A stretch of 64,000 nucleotides of DNA from Bacillus cereus group sp. RP43 (GCF_040459645.1 NZ_JARVHQ010000001.1:2108001-2172000), one strand, 5' to 3'; shown: positions 33,737 through 44,106, numbered from the stretch's first letter. The notes: generated from the letters alone by a model not told the origin. Numbers and translations are program-made.

Positions 33737-34969
33737 TTATGATGATCGTCGTAAGGTCATTGCCCAGAATAAAAGAGCGCAAGCACTAACGGATGTACCT
33801 AATATACAAACTCCGTTCCATCCGTAGCTTGCATAAATGTTTGTGGAAAGAATTGCACCTGTAGCACTGCCGATAGAATAAAAAATCATATAACTAGCAG
33901 TGAGCCGACTTCTCGCTTCAGGACGCACTGTGAAAAGTATACTCTGGTTCGTGACATGTACAGCTTGCACAGCTAAATCTAAAAGGATAACACCGGTAAC
34001 TAGTAGGAATAGAGAATGGTTCATTAATTTAATGAGGAGCCATGAAAGTAATAATAAGGATAAGGCTATGCCAGTAGTTCTTTCTCCAAATCCGCGATCA
34101 GCGAGTTGTCCGGCCTTAGTGGCAGCTAATGCACCAGCAACTCCAGCAAGACCAAATGCTCCGATAGCTGTATGTGATAGATTATATGGTGCAGCACTTA
34201 GAGGTAAAACTAATGAAGTCCATAAAATACTGAAGGAAGTAAAAATAAGCAATGCTAATATTCCGCGAATACGTAAGATCCTTTCTTCTACAAATAATAA
34301 GAGAACAGAACGTAATAATTTACGATAGGTCATAGCTGTTTTTTTATGTTCAAGATTAGGTAAATTACGATATAACAAGCCAATTACGAAGAGCATAAGT
34401 ACAGCAGAGGTAAGATAAACGGAACGCCATCCCGCTAAATCTGTTAATGTTCCGGCAAATGTACGTGCAAGTAGAATTCCTATTACGACACCACTCGTGA
34501 CGAAACCTACTATTCGCCCACGGTCTTTTGGGTTAGCTAAAATGGATGCGTATGCGACAAGTGTCTGCGTAACAGTCGCAAGAATTCCGACTAAGGCCAT
34601 ACCTATAAAAAGTACGGTACTTGAAGGAGCGACTCCGACCACAATTAAAGCGAAAACGGATAAAAGCATTTGAACAATAATAAGTTTTTTTTGGTTTAAC
34701 AAATCCCCAAGTGGAACTAATAAAAGTAATCCGAGTGCATAACAAACTTGAGTAATCGTAATAACGACACCAATAGTTGAATGGTTGATCTTAAACTCAT
34801 TTGATAAAGAATCAAGTAGAGGATGAGCGAAGTATATATTCGCCACAGCCATCCCACAAGCTATTGAAAATAATAGAGTTATATAGCGGGGCATGATTGT
34901 ATTGGTAGGTAATTGGAACTGATCATTATTCTGAGTAAGAGCAGTTGTCATTTTTTCTTTAGTATCCAT
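33737..34969 (-). CDS. MFS transporter (AraJ/YtbD-like efflux)
   Basis: 410 residues with 12 helices. Motif A LLLVPLGDLLNQKKLIIVQM, helix-4 VGILATVTQTLVAYASILAN, NPKDRGRIVGFVTSGVVIGI, and in the second half KAGQLADRGFGERTTGIAL. It probably exports a drug or sugar-like compound. AAAGGAG precedes ATG at 34969. Divergently transcribed from the TetR gene with a shared operator. Confidence 0.9.
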   Translation of the reverse strand: MDTKEKMTTALTQNNDQFQLPTNTIMPRYITLLFSIACGMAVANIYFAHPLLDSLSNEFKINHSTIGVVITITQVCYALGLLLLVPLGDLLNQKKLIIVQMLLSVFALIVVGVAPSSTVLFIGMALVGILATVTQTLVAYASILANPKDRGRIVGFVTSGVVIGILLARTFAGTLTDLAGWRSVYLTSAVLMLFVIGLLYRNLPNLEHKKTAMTYRKLLRSVLLLFVEERILRIRGILALLIFTSFSILWTSLVLPLSAAPYNLSHTAIGAFGLAGVAGALAATKAGQLADRGFGERTTGIALSLLLLSWLLIKLMNHSLFLLVTGVILLDLAVQAVHVTNQSILFTVRPEARSRLTASYMIFYSIGSATGAILSTNIYASYGWNGVCILGTSVSACALLFWAMTLRRSS

Positions 34970-34999
34970 ATTATCATCTCCTTTTATTTTTAAAATAAT

Positions 35000-35013
35000 A
35001 TACCGAACGGTAT
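35000..35013. promoter_or_regulatory. TetR-type operator
   Basis: ATACCGAACGGTAT, a palindrome with 6-base arms, 31 bp upstream of the MFS start and in the divergent region with the TetR gene. TACCGN..CGGTA is a common operator type for this regulator family. Confidence 0.65.
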
Positions 35014-35190
35014 GTTATTTCGTAAGTAAAATATAATCAGGGATAAGTTACTATGTCAAGTTAATTGTAAAGTTATTTCAGTTTCTTTTGACATATCATT
35101 TATAATTTAATACGATATATAACATACTGATTAGTACATAAAATGATGATTTGTAATTTAAAAAACAGATGAAGAAAGAGGAGGGGTTAA

Positions 35191-35772
35191 ATGGCTCGAC
35201 TACGCGAATTTGATGAAGAAAAAGCTTTGGACGCTGCTATGCAACTTTTTTGGGAGAAAGGATACACTGCTACTTCATTAAGTGATCTAACTGCTAAAAT
35301 GGACATACAAAGACCGAGTTTATATGCAGCATTTGGTGATAAAGAAGGGCTGTTTGAAGCTGCATTACGGAGATACACGAATTTACACGCGACTAGCATT
35401 CGAACAGAACTTCAAAAAGAACAATCTGTCAAAGAATCAATTCGTATGTTTTTTGAAAATATGGTGGAAGAGGAATATAAAAGAGAATCAAATAAAGGCT
35501 GTTTTTGTATTAACACAATGGTTGAGATTGCCCCTCATAATGAAAAATTTGAAGTGTTGACTAGAGAACATCAAATGTATCTTTCAGTTATATTTCAAGA
35601 ATTAATCGCCAAAGGTATTCAGTCTGGAGAACTGCAAAGTGATGTGAACGCTAAAGCATTGGCACAAACGCTAGTCACTTTATTAATTGGATTAACAGTG
35701 TTAATGAAATCACGCCCAGAACGTTCAGTTATAGATAATTCGGTATGTATCATATTATCGTTACTAAAATAA
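35191..35772 (+). CDS. TetR-family regulator
   Basis: 193 residues. The N-terminal DNA-binding domain is FDEEKALDAAMQLFWEKGYT, SLSDLTAKMDIQRPSLYAAF and GDKEGLFEAALRRY, typical of the YxaF/AcrR group. The all-helical C-terminal ligand domain includes NKGCFCINTMVEIAPHNEKF. It probably represses the divergent MFS gene through the palindrome at 35000-35013. GAGGAGGGG precedes the ATG. Confidence 0.92.
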   Translation: MARLREFDEEKALDAAMQLFWEKGYTATSLSDLTAKMDIQRPSLYAAFGDKEGLFEAALRRYTNLHATSIRTELQKEQSVKESIRMFFENMVEEEYKRESNKGCFCINTMVEIAPHNEKFEVLTREHQMYLSVIFQELIAKGIQSGELQSDVNAKALAQTLVTLLIGLTVLMKSRPERSVIDNSVCIILSLLK

Positions 35773-35841
35773 ATGTAACAGAATTGTATTTCAATCAACT
35801 ATGTCGATTATAGACACTTTTATTTATAAACTTTCAACCTT

Positions 35842-35883
35842 AAAGCACTGAATTGTCTACGAAGGCAACAAGTGCTTTTTGTT
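35842..35883 (+). terminator. Terminator of the TetR gene
   Basis: AAAGCACT...AGTGCTTTTTG. The 35884-36215 stretch holds no further gene; it includes an A-rich segment near 36035-36110. Confidence 0.65.
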
Positions 35884-36215
35884 TTCCAGTAAATATAAGT
35901 AGGTGAATCATAATGGTTGTCTGCAATGTATGAAGATTGTTGGAGACATTTGTAATTAGACATCAGATAAGAGGGGAATGAAAATACTATATAACCCCCT
36001 TCAAAGCCCCTCATAAGCACCTACCAAGTAATAAATCACTAAGAAAAAACAAAACAAAAACAACTACAAGAACAAAAAAGCGCGAAAAAATAAAAACGTT
36101 GTAGTAGTAGTAAAAAAATTTGAAATTCGAATGCCAAAACCGTTCCCTCATTCTTATATTTATATTGAAGGATTGGAACTTTCCTATTTGCTAGTAAAGA
36201 GCGGGAGGGAAACTG

Positions 36216-36995
36216 ATGGCGGTGTACCGTAATGTGCAGGTGAACTTTTGGCAAGATGAATTCATTTTAGATTTAACGCCAGAAGAGCGTTATTTTTATA
36301 TATATTTGTTAACTGGTACGAAAACGAAGCAATGTGGTATTTACATATTACCGAAGCGTTTGGCAGAGCTTGAAACTGGTTACAGTATGGAAACTGTTGA
36401 GAAGTTATTGAACCGGTTTGTGGAATACGGGAAGATTTTATATGATGCGGAAACGAAAGAGTTATTCATTATAAATTGGTTACACTATAATCCTATTTTT
36501 AATACGAACATAGAGAAATGTGTATTACGTGAGCTGAAACTGGTGAAAAGTAAAGAGTTCCTACATAAGTTTTTGCGTAAATGTCTTGAAGAAGAATGCA
36601 AGATTCCATTATTACTTCAGTATTTTGGTATGCCAGAGGAAGAGGTTAGTAGTAATTCACAACAAGCAATTATTCAAGAGAAGGAAGAGAAGGAAGAGAA
36701 GGAAGAGGTAGAAAGAGTAGAGGATGCCACTCCGCATAGTGAAGTTTATAAATTTTACGAACAAAACATTAGTAGTCTATCTCCATATATCGCGAAGGAA
36801 TTAAAGGAATGGATGCAAAGAGTTTCAGGAGATAAAGTACTAGAGGCACTTAAAATTGCGTTTGAAAATAATAAGGGGACGTTCGCTTATGTGCAGGGGA
36901 TTTTGAGGAATTGGTGTAAGAAAGGACAAGTAAGCTTCAGTAAAGGAAAGGAAATAGTGCGTAAGAGAGCGGTATTCAGTTTGTATGATCCATAG
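36216..36995 (+). CDS. DnaD-domain replication-like protein
   Basis: 259 residues. The N-terminal MAVYRNVQVNFWQDEFILDL then TPEERYFYIYLLTG is a winged-helix start found in phage and Bacillus DnaD/DnaB-like proteins. A Glu/Lys-rich linker (residues about 155-170) precedes the C-terminal DnaD domain (YKFYEQNISSLSPYIAKELK, NNKGTFAYVQGILRNWCKKG), with the YxxxIxxxW motif. These proteins help load helicase at origins. GGGAGGG precedes the ATG. It lacks phage neighbours, so it is probably a domesticated chromosomal gene. Confidence 0.88.
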   Translation: MAVYRNVQVNFWQDEFILDLTPEERYFYIYLLTGTKTKQCGIYILPKRLAELETGYSMETVEKLLNRFVEYGKILYDAETKELFIINWLHYNPIFNTNIEKCVLRELKLVKSKEFLHKFLRKCLEEECKIPLLLQYFGMPEEEVSSNSQQAIIQEKEEKEEKEEVERVEDATPHSEVYKFYEQNISSLSPYIAKELKEWMQRVSGDKVLEALKIAFENNKGTFAYVQGILRNWCKKGQVSFSKGKEIVRKRAVFSLYDP

Positions 36996-37074
36996 CATGA
37001 GCAAGTAATGATTTCTTCTTTTCTAAAAGGTTCTTTTACAATAGAAGCGAATAGATTGAGAGAGGAGGGATTGT

Positions 37075-39465
37075 ATGGAAGTCGTCATAAAAAAGAAACG
37101 AAATAGGGGAAAAAGAATTTTTATTTGGTCTAGTAGTATCGTTCTTTTATTAGTTATTTGTACAGCGATTTTTTTGAACATATATACGCTTAGTTCTATG
37201 CCAAAGATAGATGGAACGATAAAACTTGAGGATTTACAACATGCTGTTGCGGTGAAACGAGATAGTAAAGGTGTACCACATATTAAAGCGGAAAATGCGC
37301 ATGATTTATATTTTTCGCAAGGATACGTACAAGCGCAAGATCGTTTGTTTCAAATGGATTTAAGTAGAAGACAAGCTTCTGGTATGTTAAGTGAAGTTGT
37401 AGGGGAAGCAGCTGTTGATCGAGATAAATTGTTTCGAACGCTCGGTTTACGGCGAGCGGCAGAAGCATCTGTTAGTCAATATGATGGGGAAACGAAATAT
37501 GCCCTGCAGTCATTTGCTGATGGAGTGAACGCTTTTATACGTGAGGCGAAAGAGGAAAAGAAATTGCCGGTTGAGTTTACTTTACTAGGCTATGAGCCTG
37601 CTGAATGGTCAATTGTGGACTCTTTAACAATCGGAAAGTATATGGCGTTTGATTTAGGAGGACATTGGCATGGACAGGCGTTTCGATATTGGGCGTTGAA
37701 AAATCTTCCGAAAGAGCAAGCAAATGAGCTATTTCCTACATATCCAAAAGATGCACCTAGATTGCTAGCTGAACTGAAAAATACAAATGTGGATGTAGCA
37801 CAAAGTTTTGCAAAAACGGTCATTCCACCAGAGTTTAATGGTAGTAATAACTGGGTGATAAGCGGCGAGAAGAGTGCGTCTGGTAAGCCGATTTTAGCGG
37901 ATGATCCTCATTTATCTCTTGCGACACCTTCAATATGGTATCAATCGAAACTTGAAATGAAAGACTTAAATGTGAGTGGCGTTATTTTCGCGGGAGTGCC
38001 AGGTGTTATATTAGGTCACAATGATAAAATAGCGTGGGGCGTTACGAATACAGGTCCTGATGTGCAAGATTTATATATTGAAAAGAGAAATCCTAATAAT
38101 GAAAATGAATTTTTGTATAACGATAAGTGGGAAAAAGCTACTGTTGTGGATGAATCTATTAAAGTAAAAGGTGGGAAAACAATTCCGTATAACGTTACGG
38201 TTACAAGGCATGGTCCAGTCATTTCGGAGTTTGCGGATAAAGGGAAAGAGAAAACGAAAACAGTATTCGCTTTGAAATGGACTGCTTTGGAGCCTTCCGC
38301 TGAATTAAAGGCTGTATTAAATATGAATAAAGCGAAAGATTGGAATGAGTTTGAAACTGCACTTCAAGACTTTCATACACCAACTCAAAACTTTGTGTTT
38401 GCATCAAACGACGGCACAATTGCTTACAAAGCGAATGGAAATATACCAGTGCGTAAAAAAGGTGATGGTAGTTTGCCAGTGCCAGGATGGACAGATGAAT
38501 ATGAATGGGAAGGGTATATTCCGTTTGATCAGCTTCCAAAAGTAATAAATCCAAAACAAGGGTTTATTTCAACTGCAAATAATAAAATTGTTGATGATAA
38601 TTATCCGTACCATATTAGTAATACGTGGGCACAGCCATATAGACAAATGCGTATTCAAGAGTTTTTACAAGAGAAGGAAAAGTATACGGTGAAAGATTTA
38701 GAAGATTTACAGATGGATCAAAAAAATTTATATGGGAAAGAGTTTGCTCCTATATTTTTAAAAGAGTTAAATAAAACATCTTTAAATGAAGTAGAGAAAG
38801 AAGGAGTAAAACAATTATCGAAGTGGAATTTTTACGATAGTAAAGATGAGGCAGCACCATTAATTTTTCACTTAGTAATGAAAGAGATTTCTAATACAGT
38901 ATTTTCAAAAGAAATACCGAAAGATGTGATGGAGTTATTTGAAGGGAAGTCACAAGTTGTTGATGAATTGATTCGAAAAGAAGTAGCAGGAGAAAATAGC
39001 GCTTGGTTTACGAAGTATGGAGGCTTCACGAAAGTTGTGCATACATCGTACGAGAATGTAATGAAAAAATTACAGAAGGAATATGGGCCAGATGTTGCGG
39101 AGTGGAAGTGGGGCGATTACCATCAACTTGCTTTTACCCATCCAATCTCAAAATCATCTAGTATGTTAGCACTCCTTGCATTTAATCGTGAGAAACCAGT
39201 TCCAATTGGCGGAAGCCAAGTTACCGTTCAAGCAGCGAGTTACGGAGATAACGGTATTGTCAATCACGGAGCTTCTTGGCGATTCGTAATTGATACGAAA
39301 GATATGTCAAACGGTTATCACATCGTAGGGCCGGGACAATCAGGACATTTTAGAAGCGATTGGTATCATGATCAAATAGATGATTGGGTGAACGGTGAGT
39401 ATCATACGACTACATTGAATATGGATGGAATAGAGGGGAAGGTGTTAACTTTAGAGCCGAAGTGA
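37075..39465 (+). CDS. Penicillin acylase-family amidase (Ntn hydrolase precursor)
   Basis: 796 residues. An N-terminal anchor RIFIWSSSIVLLLVICTAIF is followed by the alpha chain (GVPHIKAENAHDLYFSQGYV, QAQDRLFQMDLSRRQASG). The autoproteolytic junction is EFNGSNNWVISGEKSASGKP, where the Ser of SNNW becomes the N-terminal nucleophile of the beta chain. DDPHLSLATPSIWY and HNDKIAWGVTNTGPDVQDLY are conserved. Substrates of such enzymes include penicillins and acyl-homoserine lactones; not determinable here. GGAGGG precedes the ATG. Monocistronic with a terminator at 39529. Confidence 0.92.
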   Translation: MEVVIKKKRNRGKRIFIWSSSIVLLLVICTAIFLNIYTLSSMPKIDGTIKLEDLQHAVAVKRDSKGVPHIKAENAHDLYFSQGYVQAQDRLFQMDLSRRQASGMLSEVVGEAAVDRDKLFRTLGLRRAAEASVSQYDGETKYALQSFADGVNAFIREAKEEKKLPVEFTLLGYEPAEWSIVDSLTIGKYMAFDLGGHWHGQAFRYWALKNLPKEQANELFPTYPKDAPRLLAELKNTNVDVAQSFAKTVIPPEFNGSNNWVISGEKSASGKPILADDPHLSLATPSIWYQSKLEMKDLNVSGVIFAGVPGVILGHNDKIAWGVTNTGPDVQDLYIEKRNPNNENEFLYNDKWEKATVVDESIKVKGGKTIPYNVTVTRHGPVISEFADKGKEKTKTVFALKWTALEPSAELKAVLNMNKAKDWNEFETALQDFHTPTQNFVFASNDGTIAYKANGNIPVRKKGDGSLPVPGWTDEYEWEGYIPFDQLPKVINPKQGFISTANNKIVDDNYPYHISNTWAQPYRQMRIQEFLQEKEKYTVKDLEDLQMDQKNLYGKEFAPIFLKELNKTSLNEVEKEGVKQLSKWNFYDSKDEAAPLIFHLVMKEISNTVFSKEIPKDVMELFEGKSQVVDELIRKEVAGENSAWFTKYGGFTKVVHTSYENVMKKLQKEYGPDVAEWKWGDYHQLAFTHPISKSSSMLALLAFNREKPVPIGGSQVTVQAASYGDNGIVNHGASWRFVIDTKDMSNGYHIVGPGQSGHFRSDWYHDQIDDWVNGEYHTTTLNMDGIEGKVLTLEPK

Positions 39466-39528
39466 TAATATTTCCACTGATGAAAACTGTTAAATTAGAA
39501 CATAACCAAGTTCTTAAATAATTTTAAA

Positions 39529-39562
39529 AGCCTACTATCAGTTAAATTGATAGTAGGCTATT
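39529..39562 (+). terminator. Terminator
   Basis: AGCCTACTATCA...TGATAGTAGGCT with T-rich follow-on. Confidence 0.75.
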
Positions 39563-39725
39563 GTATTTTAGAGAATAAGATTCAATGATTTTATTATGAC
39601 AAAACAGTAAGTGTTTTAACATTTACTTATACGATAACGGACCTTATTTACTCTGTTACAAAAGAAACCACACAAAGCGTTCTGTTTTTTTTGTTACTCA
39701 TTGGTATGTACCGCAAAACATTTTG

Positions 39726-41513
39726 TTATTCAATAATTCCAATTTCTAGAGCCTTCTGAACAGCTTCTTCTTTGTTACGGACTCCTAGCTTTGTATAAGC
39801 TGTGGAAGCATAATTTCTGACCGTACCATTCGATAAATATAACCTTGATGCTATGGTAGTGTATCGAAGTCCTTTTGCTACTAGCTGTAATATTTCTATC
39901 TCTCTAGCTGTTAGCTCATAAGCAGTTGCTTTTGATTGTGGTGTCTCGATTTGCTCATCAAACTTCTCAAATATTTTGTGAGACATTCCCTGATCAATCA
40001 GTGTCCCACCTTTGTGAATAAGTCGGATCGTATTAGCTAGCTCCAATGTTTCAATAGATTTGAGTAAAAAACCATCCGCACCGTTGCGAAGTGATTCCAA
40101 CGCCTGTTCGGTATCCTGAAAAGTTGTAAAAATCAATACGCGGATATGTGGCCATTGTTGCTTAATCTTTTTGGTTGCTTCGACTCCATCCATGTGCTGC
40201 ATATCTAAATCCATAAGTATAACGTGGGGTTGAAGGCGCCCACACAAATCGATGGCTTGATTGCCATCCTCAGCCAAACCGACTACATTTAAATCTTCAT
40301 ATCTATCGAGTAGTGTCCTCAAACTTTCCCGAACAAATGGCTGGTCGTCTACAATTAACAAACGAATAAGTCCATCTTTTATTTCAGTTTGTCGCGGTAT
40401 GGTACATGTAACAAGCATTCCTTCCTCTGGCTTTGTATATACAGACAATTGACCTTGCAAATTCATTGCCCGTTCTTTCATCGCATTCATACCGAAGCCT
40501 TCCTGCCATTCTACATTTCCTTTTCCGTTATCTTGAACTTCTAACCTCGTATATTGTTGTTCAAACTGCAATGAAACTATAATTTCAGTCCCCTGACCAT
40601 GACGTACTGCATTTGTAAGAGATTCTTGTAAGCAACGAACGAACGCTATCTTCGCTTGCCGAGACAATTGATATTCCTCTCCGTATGCCCGAAAACTTAC
40701 AGTAACCTGAGCGTGCTCCTGAAATTCGGCTCCAAGATTTTGTAGAGATTGAATTAAGGAGGGCGATTGACACGGAGACTCCATTTGATGTAGGTAACCT
40801 CTCACGTCCTCGATGCTTTTACGTCCCATTTCAAGCAGAGAATCTAGCCTCTGTATACCCATTTCAGTAGCAAGTTCGGTGCGCAACGTTTCCATCCCCA
40901 TAATAATAGAAGTATAAGCGTGACCAACGGTATCATGAAGCTCACCCGACAGTCTGTTTCGTTCCTCTGCCAGTGTTATGCGTTCAATCTGAGACATATA
41001 TTGCTCAAGTACTGCGTTTTGTTTACGAATTGCTTCATTTTGCTTATGATTGACGATTAATAAATGAAAGGCGAATCCCATTACATAAGCGAATCCATAA
41101 TAGGTGACCATAACCCAATAGCTATTACTTGGCGCAACCGCATAGAAAATTCCAGTTGTTATAAAAACTGTTGTTGGAGCTGTCCAATAATAGGACAAAT
41201 GCTTACTATTTGCTGCGATAAGAAATACCGATATAAGAAAGATATTGTAAGCTTCTGGAAATAAAGAGGTTAAGAATATACATAGTCCACCATATAGCAA
41301 TATTTCTGTGAATAAGTAATATTTATAATTGAATAGTAAGGCTACCCATGGAATAGAGAAGGCAATAATTTCCCAAATAATAATAATCCAAAGTGGTAAT
41401 GTTAAACCATCCTGGAAATTTAATGTTGCTAGGAGGGTAGACACACTAACAAGTAGACGGATTCCTAACATAATCCAATCATACCAAAACCAATATTTAA
41501 CCATATCAAACAA
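39726..41513 (-). CDS. Fused histidine kinase-response regulator with LuxR-type DNA-binding domain
   Basis: 595 residues in one uninterrupted frame. Residues 1-155: five or six membrane helices. About 170-250: HisKA_3 dimerisation domain with His193 in LSGELHDTVGHAYT. 285-372: HATPase with N-box NAVRHGQG and DNGKG. 383-495: receiver with acidic DD at 389-390 and phospho-acceptor Asp435 in VILMDLDMQ. 525-595: LuxR/NarL helix-turn-helix (LTAREIEILQLVAKGLRYTT). This is a DesK/LiaS-type kinase joined to its NarL-type regulator, which are normally two proteins. A TTG start at 41513 lies eight bases after AGGGGG; ATG 41504 is possible. A Sensor-domain protein is encoded just upstream. Confidence 0.88.
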   Translation of the reverse strand: MFDMVKYWFWYDWIMLGIRLLVSVSTLLATLNFQDGLTLPLWIIIIWEIIAFSIPWVALLFNYKYYLFTEILLYGGLCIFLTSLFPEAYNIFLISVFLIAANSKHLSYYWTAPTTVFITTGIFYAVAPSNSYWVMVTYYGFAYVMGFAFHLLIVNHKQNEAIRKQNAVLEQYMSQIERITLAEERNRLSGELHDTVGHAYTSIIMGMETLRTELATEMGIQRLDSLLEMGRKSIEDVRGYLHQMESPCQSPSLIQSLQNLGAEFQEHAQVTVSFRAYGEEYQLSRQAKIAFVRCLQESLTNAVRHGQGTEIIVSLQFEQQYTRLEVQDNGKGNVEWQEGFGMNAMKERAMNLQGQLSVYTKPEEGMLVTCTIPRQTEIKDGLIRLLIVDDQPFVRESLRTLLDRYEDLNVVGLAEDGNQAIDLCGRLQPHVILMDLDMQHMDGVEATKKIKQQWPHIRVLIFTTFQDTEQALESLRNGADGFLLKSIETLELANTIRLIHKGGTLIDQGMSHKIFEKFDEQIETPQSKATAYELTAREIEILQLVAKGLRYTTIASRLYLSNGTVRNYASTAYTKLGVRNKEEAVQKALEIGIIE

Positions 41514-41626
41514 TTTATTTACCCCCTAAGTAGCCTTCTTTCTCATTTCCTATATTATAGAATAATCCTTCTTACATTGTTATATTTTTAAGTTTAAACT
41601 GCCTACTATTCGTAGACTACAAACTT

Positions 41627-42205
41627 CTATCGATTTAGTTGCTGAATCATACTGCGTGTATAACCTCCAAATTTTTTCGTTAAACCATCTACTATTTTAA
41701 TACTTATGGCGGTAAACACTATACCGATAGACATTGCAAGGAGTGACTTGGGAAAAGTATCTATCTGTATGAAAATAATATTCATATCGATGTATCGATA
41801 CAATAGTGGTGCTAACAGGAACATAAGTGGCATTACATAAAAAATGATTGCACTAATGAGACTGAAAATGCCAATCACAAATTTCTGCATTAACCAAAAG
41901 ACAGCAGACCAGGTGTGGCGATCCGTAAGTCCTAATTTTACTTGCGCCCAGTCCGATGTATCCGTTGTTACACTTCTATCGTAAGATTCTGTCGAAATAT
42001 CAGTATAAATTTTCGTTTGTATGCGCTCGAATTGGATAAAGGGTGTGGTAGTTTGTAGTACGCGTATAACTAATGGAATCCCAACTACCGTAAATGAAAG
42101 GGTGAAACTGAATAGCAGAGCTATTAGATAAAAACAAAAATAAAACAAACCTGTAATGAAAGTTAGTAATAAAAAATAACCATTCTGGATGAATCTTGAT
42201 TTCAT
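41627..42205 (-). CDS. Stand-alone Sensor-domain membrane protein
   Basis: 192 residues with four to five helices: FLLLTFITGLFYFCFYLIAL, FTLSFTVVGIPLVIRVL, then a soluble loop DWAQVKLGLTDRHTWSAVFW, and two more helices. This matches the 'Sensor' (putative sensor) domain usually fused to the N-terminus of histidine kinases in actinobacteria and bacilli. Here it is a separate gene 113 bp upstream of the fused kinase, with which it may form one receptor. AGGAG precedes ATG 42205 at 11 bases; ATG 42214 lies only two bases after it. Confidence 0.75.
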   Translation of the reverse strand: MKSRFIQNGYFLLLTFITGLFYFCFYLIALLFSFTLSFTVVGIPLVIRVLQTTTPFIQFERIQTKIYTDISTESYDRSVTTDTSDWAQVKLGLTDRHTWSAVFWLMQKFVIGIFSLISAIIFYVMPLMFLLAPLLYRYIDMNIIFIQIDTFPKSLLAMSIGIVFTAISIKIVDGLTKKFGGYTRSMIQQLNR

Positions 42206-42360
42206 AAAGCTCATCGCTCCTATCTATGTAATAAACGAATTATATTGCTTTTTTTGTCATTCTCACTAGTGTAAAAGTGTCATATGACATCTCTAAATGA
42301 TGCTAAAAAGGGGAGAGTAACCTACTTCTGGTTAAAAAAGATGCTTATATTAATCTCCAT

Positions 42361-42404
42361 AAAACAATCCCGTTCTTGCAGATGCAAGAACGGGATTGTT
42401 TTGT
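42361..42404. terminator. Strong bidirectional terminator
   Basis: AAAACAATCCCGTTCTTGC-agat-GCAAGAACGGGATTGTTTT, a perfect 19-bp stem. Confidence 0.9.
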
Positions 42405-42408
42405 ACTT

Positions 42409-43746
42409 TTATTTAATATGAGATGGACTTGTTTTTCGAATGTGAAAAATAATATCAAATTGCTCAAGCAATGATTTATCAAAGTATGCCGATTCGTTTG
42501 GGAATATTTGTCCCCCTAAACTTAGTAATGGTCTTTTTGTTTTAACCCATTTCTCTGCTTGTCCTTTAAGGTGACGGTTATCCAATAAAAACATGTTATA
42601 TGGTACTTTTCCGAGGGTATAGTTAAAACTATTTACATTTTGTGGAATCGTACCCGTTGTAATCTTACCTCCAGTAGAAGGATCATATTCGCTGTATAAG
42701 GTGAAATTCCCCTCCGTAGTTGTACTACCAATTGTGACATAATTAATGTCTAAACGTTCCTTCAAAAATTGCCCCGCAACATAAGGGTATAATTTCTCAT
42801 CGATAATTCCTTTAGCAATATGAATATTGTGTCCCCATACCATCGTTTTACCACCCAATGTCTCTTGTGCCCACATTGCATGATCGGCCAAGTATTGCTC
42901 ATGTAGCTTTAACATACTTGGATAGTCGTTAGGAATTAGCATTGTGGTAAATTTCTCTATTGCACTTGCCGTTGCTTTCGCCCAGATGTACTCGGGTGAA
43001 ACTATTTCTGTGTTGGTTTGTTTATTCTCATCTTTTAGTAATCGAGCTACTCTCTCAGCGTTTGCTTTGAACTTTTCTTTTATTTCAGGAGCAAGGTCCA
43101 TATATTCCTGTGTACTTCCATTAAAAGCCGACAATTCTTTATAATTTTCTTCTACTTCTGCCAGCAAATCTGGTCGATGCAGCCTTACATAATCAATTAC
43201 TTTATTAAAGCAACCTTGGTCCAATTCCTTTAAGTCGAGCCCAATAAATTGGATCTTTTTTTTATTGGATGGATCAGCATTATAATCTTTCATCCACTCA
43301 ATCATGGCTATAATTTCATCAGTAGGATATAACAAGTTTAAAAATTCCCTAGGGTTTCCTTTTCCTGTTTGGATATATTCATTTAGCTTTAAGCCGTTTC
43401 CCCAATCTTCTTCCATTGTGAAATTTGTAAAACCCATCTCAGTAACTAAATATTTCACAAGTCGAAACTTCATAGTGAAAATTTCAGAGCTTCCATGAGT
43501 ATTCTCTCCTAATCCTACATATTGTGCACTCCCAATCATTTTCTTAAGTGGTTTTAAATCCTCAAATGATTTTGACGGTTCTATCGTTTTTAATGGGTAA
43601 GCCTGTGATTGTATTGATTTAACTATATTTTTTTGGATTGATTGACCTGAATTTTCGACTGCTACTGTTTGAGCGTTTCCTACTTCTCCACATCCTGTGA
43701 CTAATAAAGCTGTACTAACCATTGCAATTATTCTTTTCTTATTCAT
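42409..43746 (-). CDS. Erythromycin esterase-like lipoprotein
   Basis: 445 residues from ATG 43746 after GAGGTGG. Signal peptide with lipobox (MVSTALLVTGC), so membrane-anchored outside the cell. The erythromycin esterase domain shows YVGLGENTHGSSEIFTMKFR, NFTMEEDWGNG, IQFIGLDLKEL and MVWGHNIHIAKG, the conserved His and Glu positions of the Ere/succinoglycan-related family. Ere enzymes open macrolide lactones, but many Bacillus members have unknown substrates. An upstream in-frame ATG at 43803 would bury the signal peptide and is rejected. It shares a strand and region with the sensor genes. Confidence 0.85.
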   Translation of the reverse strand: MNKKRIIAMVSTALLVTGCGEVGNAQTVAVENSGQSIQKNIVKSIQSQAYPLKTIEPSKSFEDLKPLKKMIGSAQYVGLGENTHGSSEIFTMKFRLVKYLVTEMGFTNFTMEEDWGNGLKLNEYIQTGKGNPREFLNLLYPTDEIIAMIEWMKDYNADPSNKKKIQFIGLDLKELDQGCFNKVIDYVRLHRPDLLAEVEENYKELSAFNGSTQEYMDLAPEIKEKFKANAERVARLLKDENKQTNTEIVSPEYIWAKATASAIEKFTTMLIPNDYPSMLKLHEQYLADHAMWAQETLGGKTMVWGHNIHIAKGIIDEKLYPYVAGQFLKERLDINYVTIGSTTTEGNFTLYSEYDPSTGGKITTGTIPQNVNSFNYTLGKVPYNMFLLDNRHLKGQAEKWVKTKRPLLSLGGQIFPNESAYFDKSLLEQFDIIFHIRKTSPSHIK

Positions 43747-44106
43747 TTTTTTCCACCTCAATTGAATTGTTTTTAAAAGCGAGATTGATTCATGTACTTG
43801 CACGAATCAATTGCCTTAATTCAATTGTTATCTATCCCATATCATATTTTCTAGTTACATATTGTCATAAGGTTAATTGACACAGGTCATAGACTAATCA
43901 TTACACTTTTGTACTATCGGCTATGACAACTTATAAATAATAATTACATTGATGAGTCGCAAGTAAGACTAGATTATAAATTTGGGAGGGATTTTAAAGA
44001 TGAATTAATCTGTATGCCAAAATATTTTTATTCTAAGTTGTGTCTGTGGAAATGACAAGAAGTAAATTCGATAAACAAGTGAATTAAAGGGGAAGGGCGA
44101 ATTACA

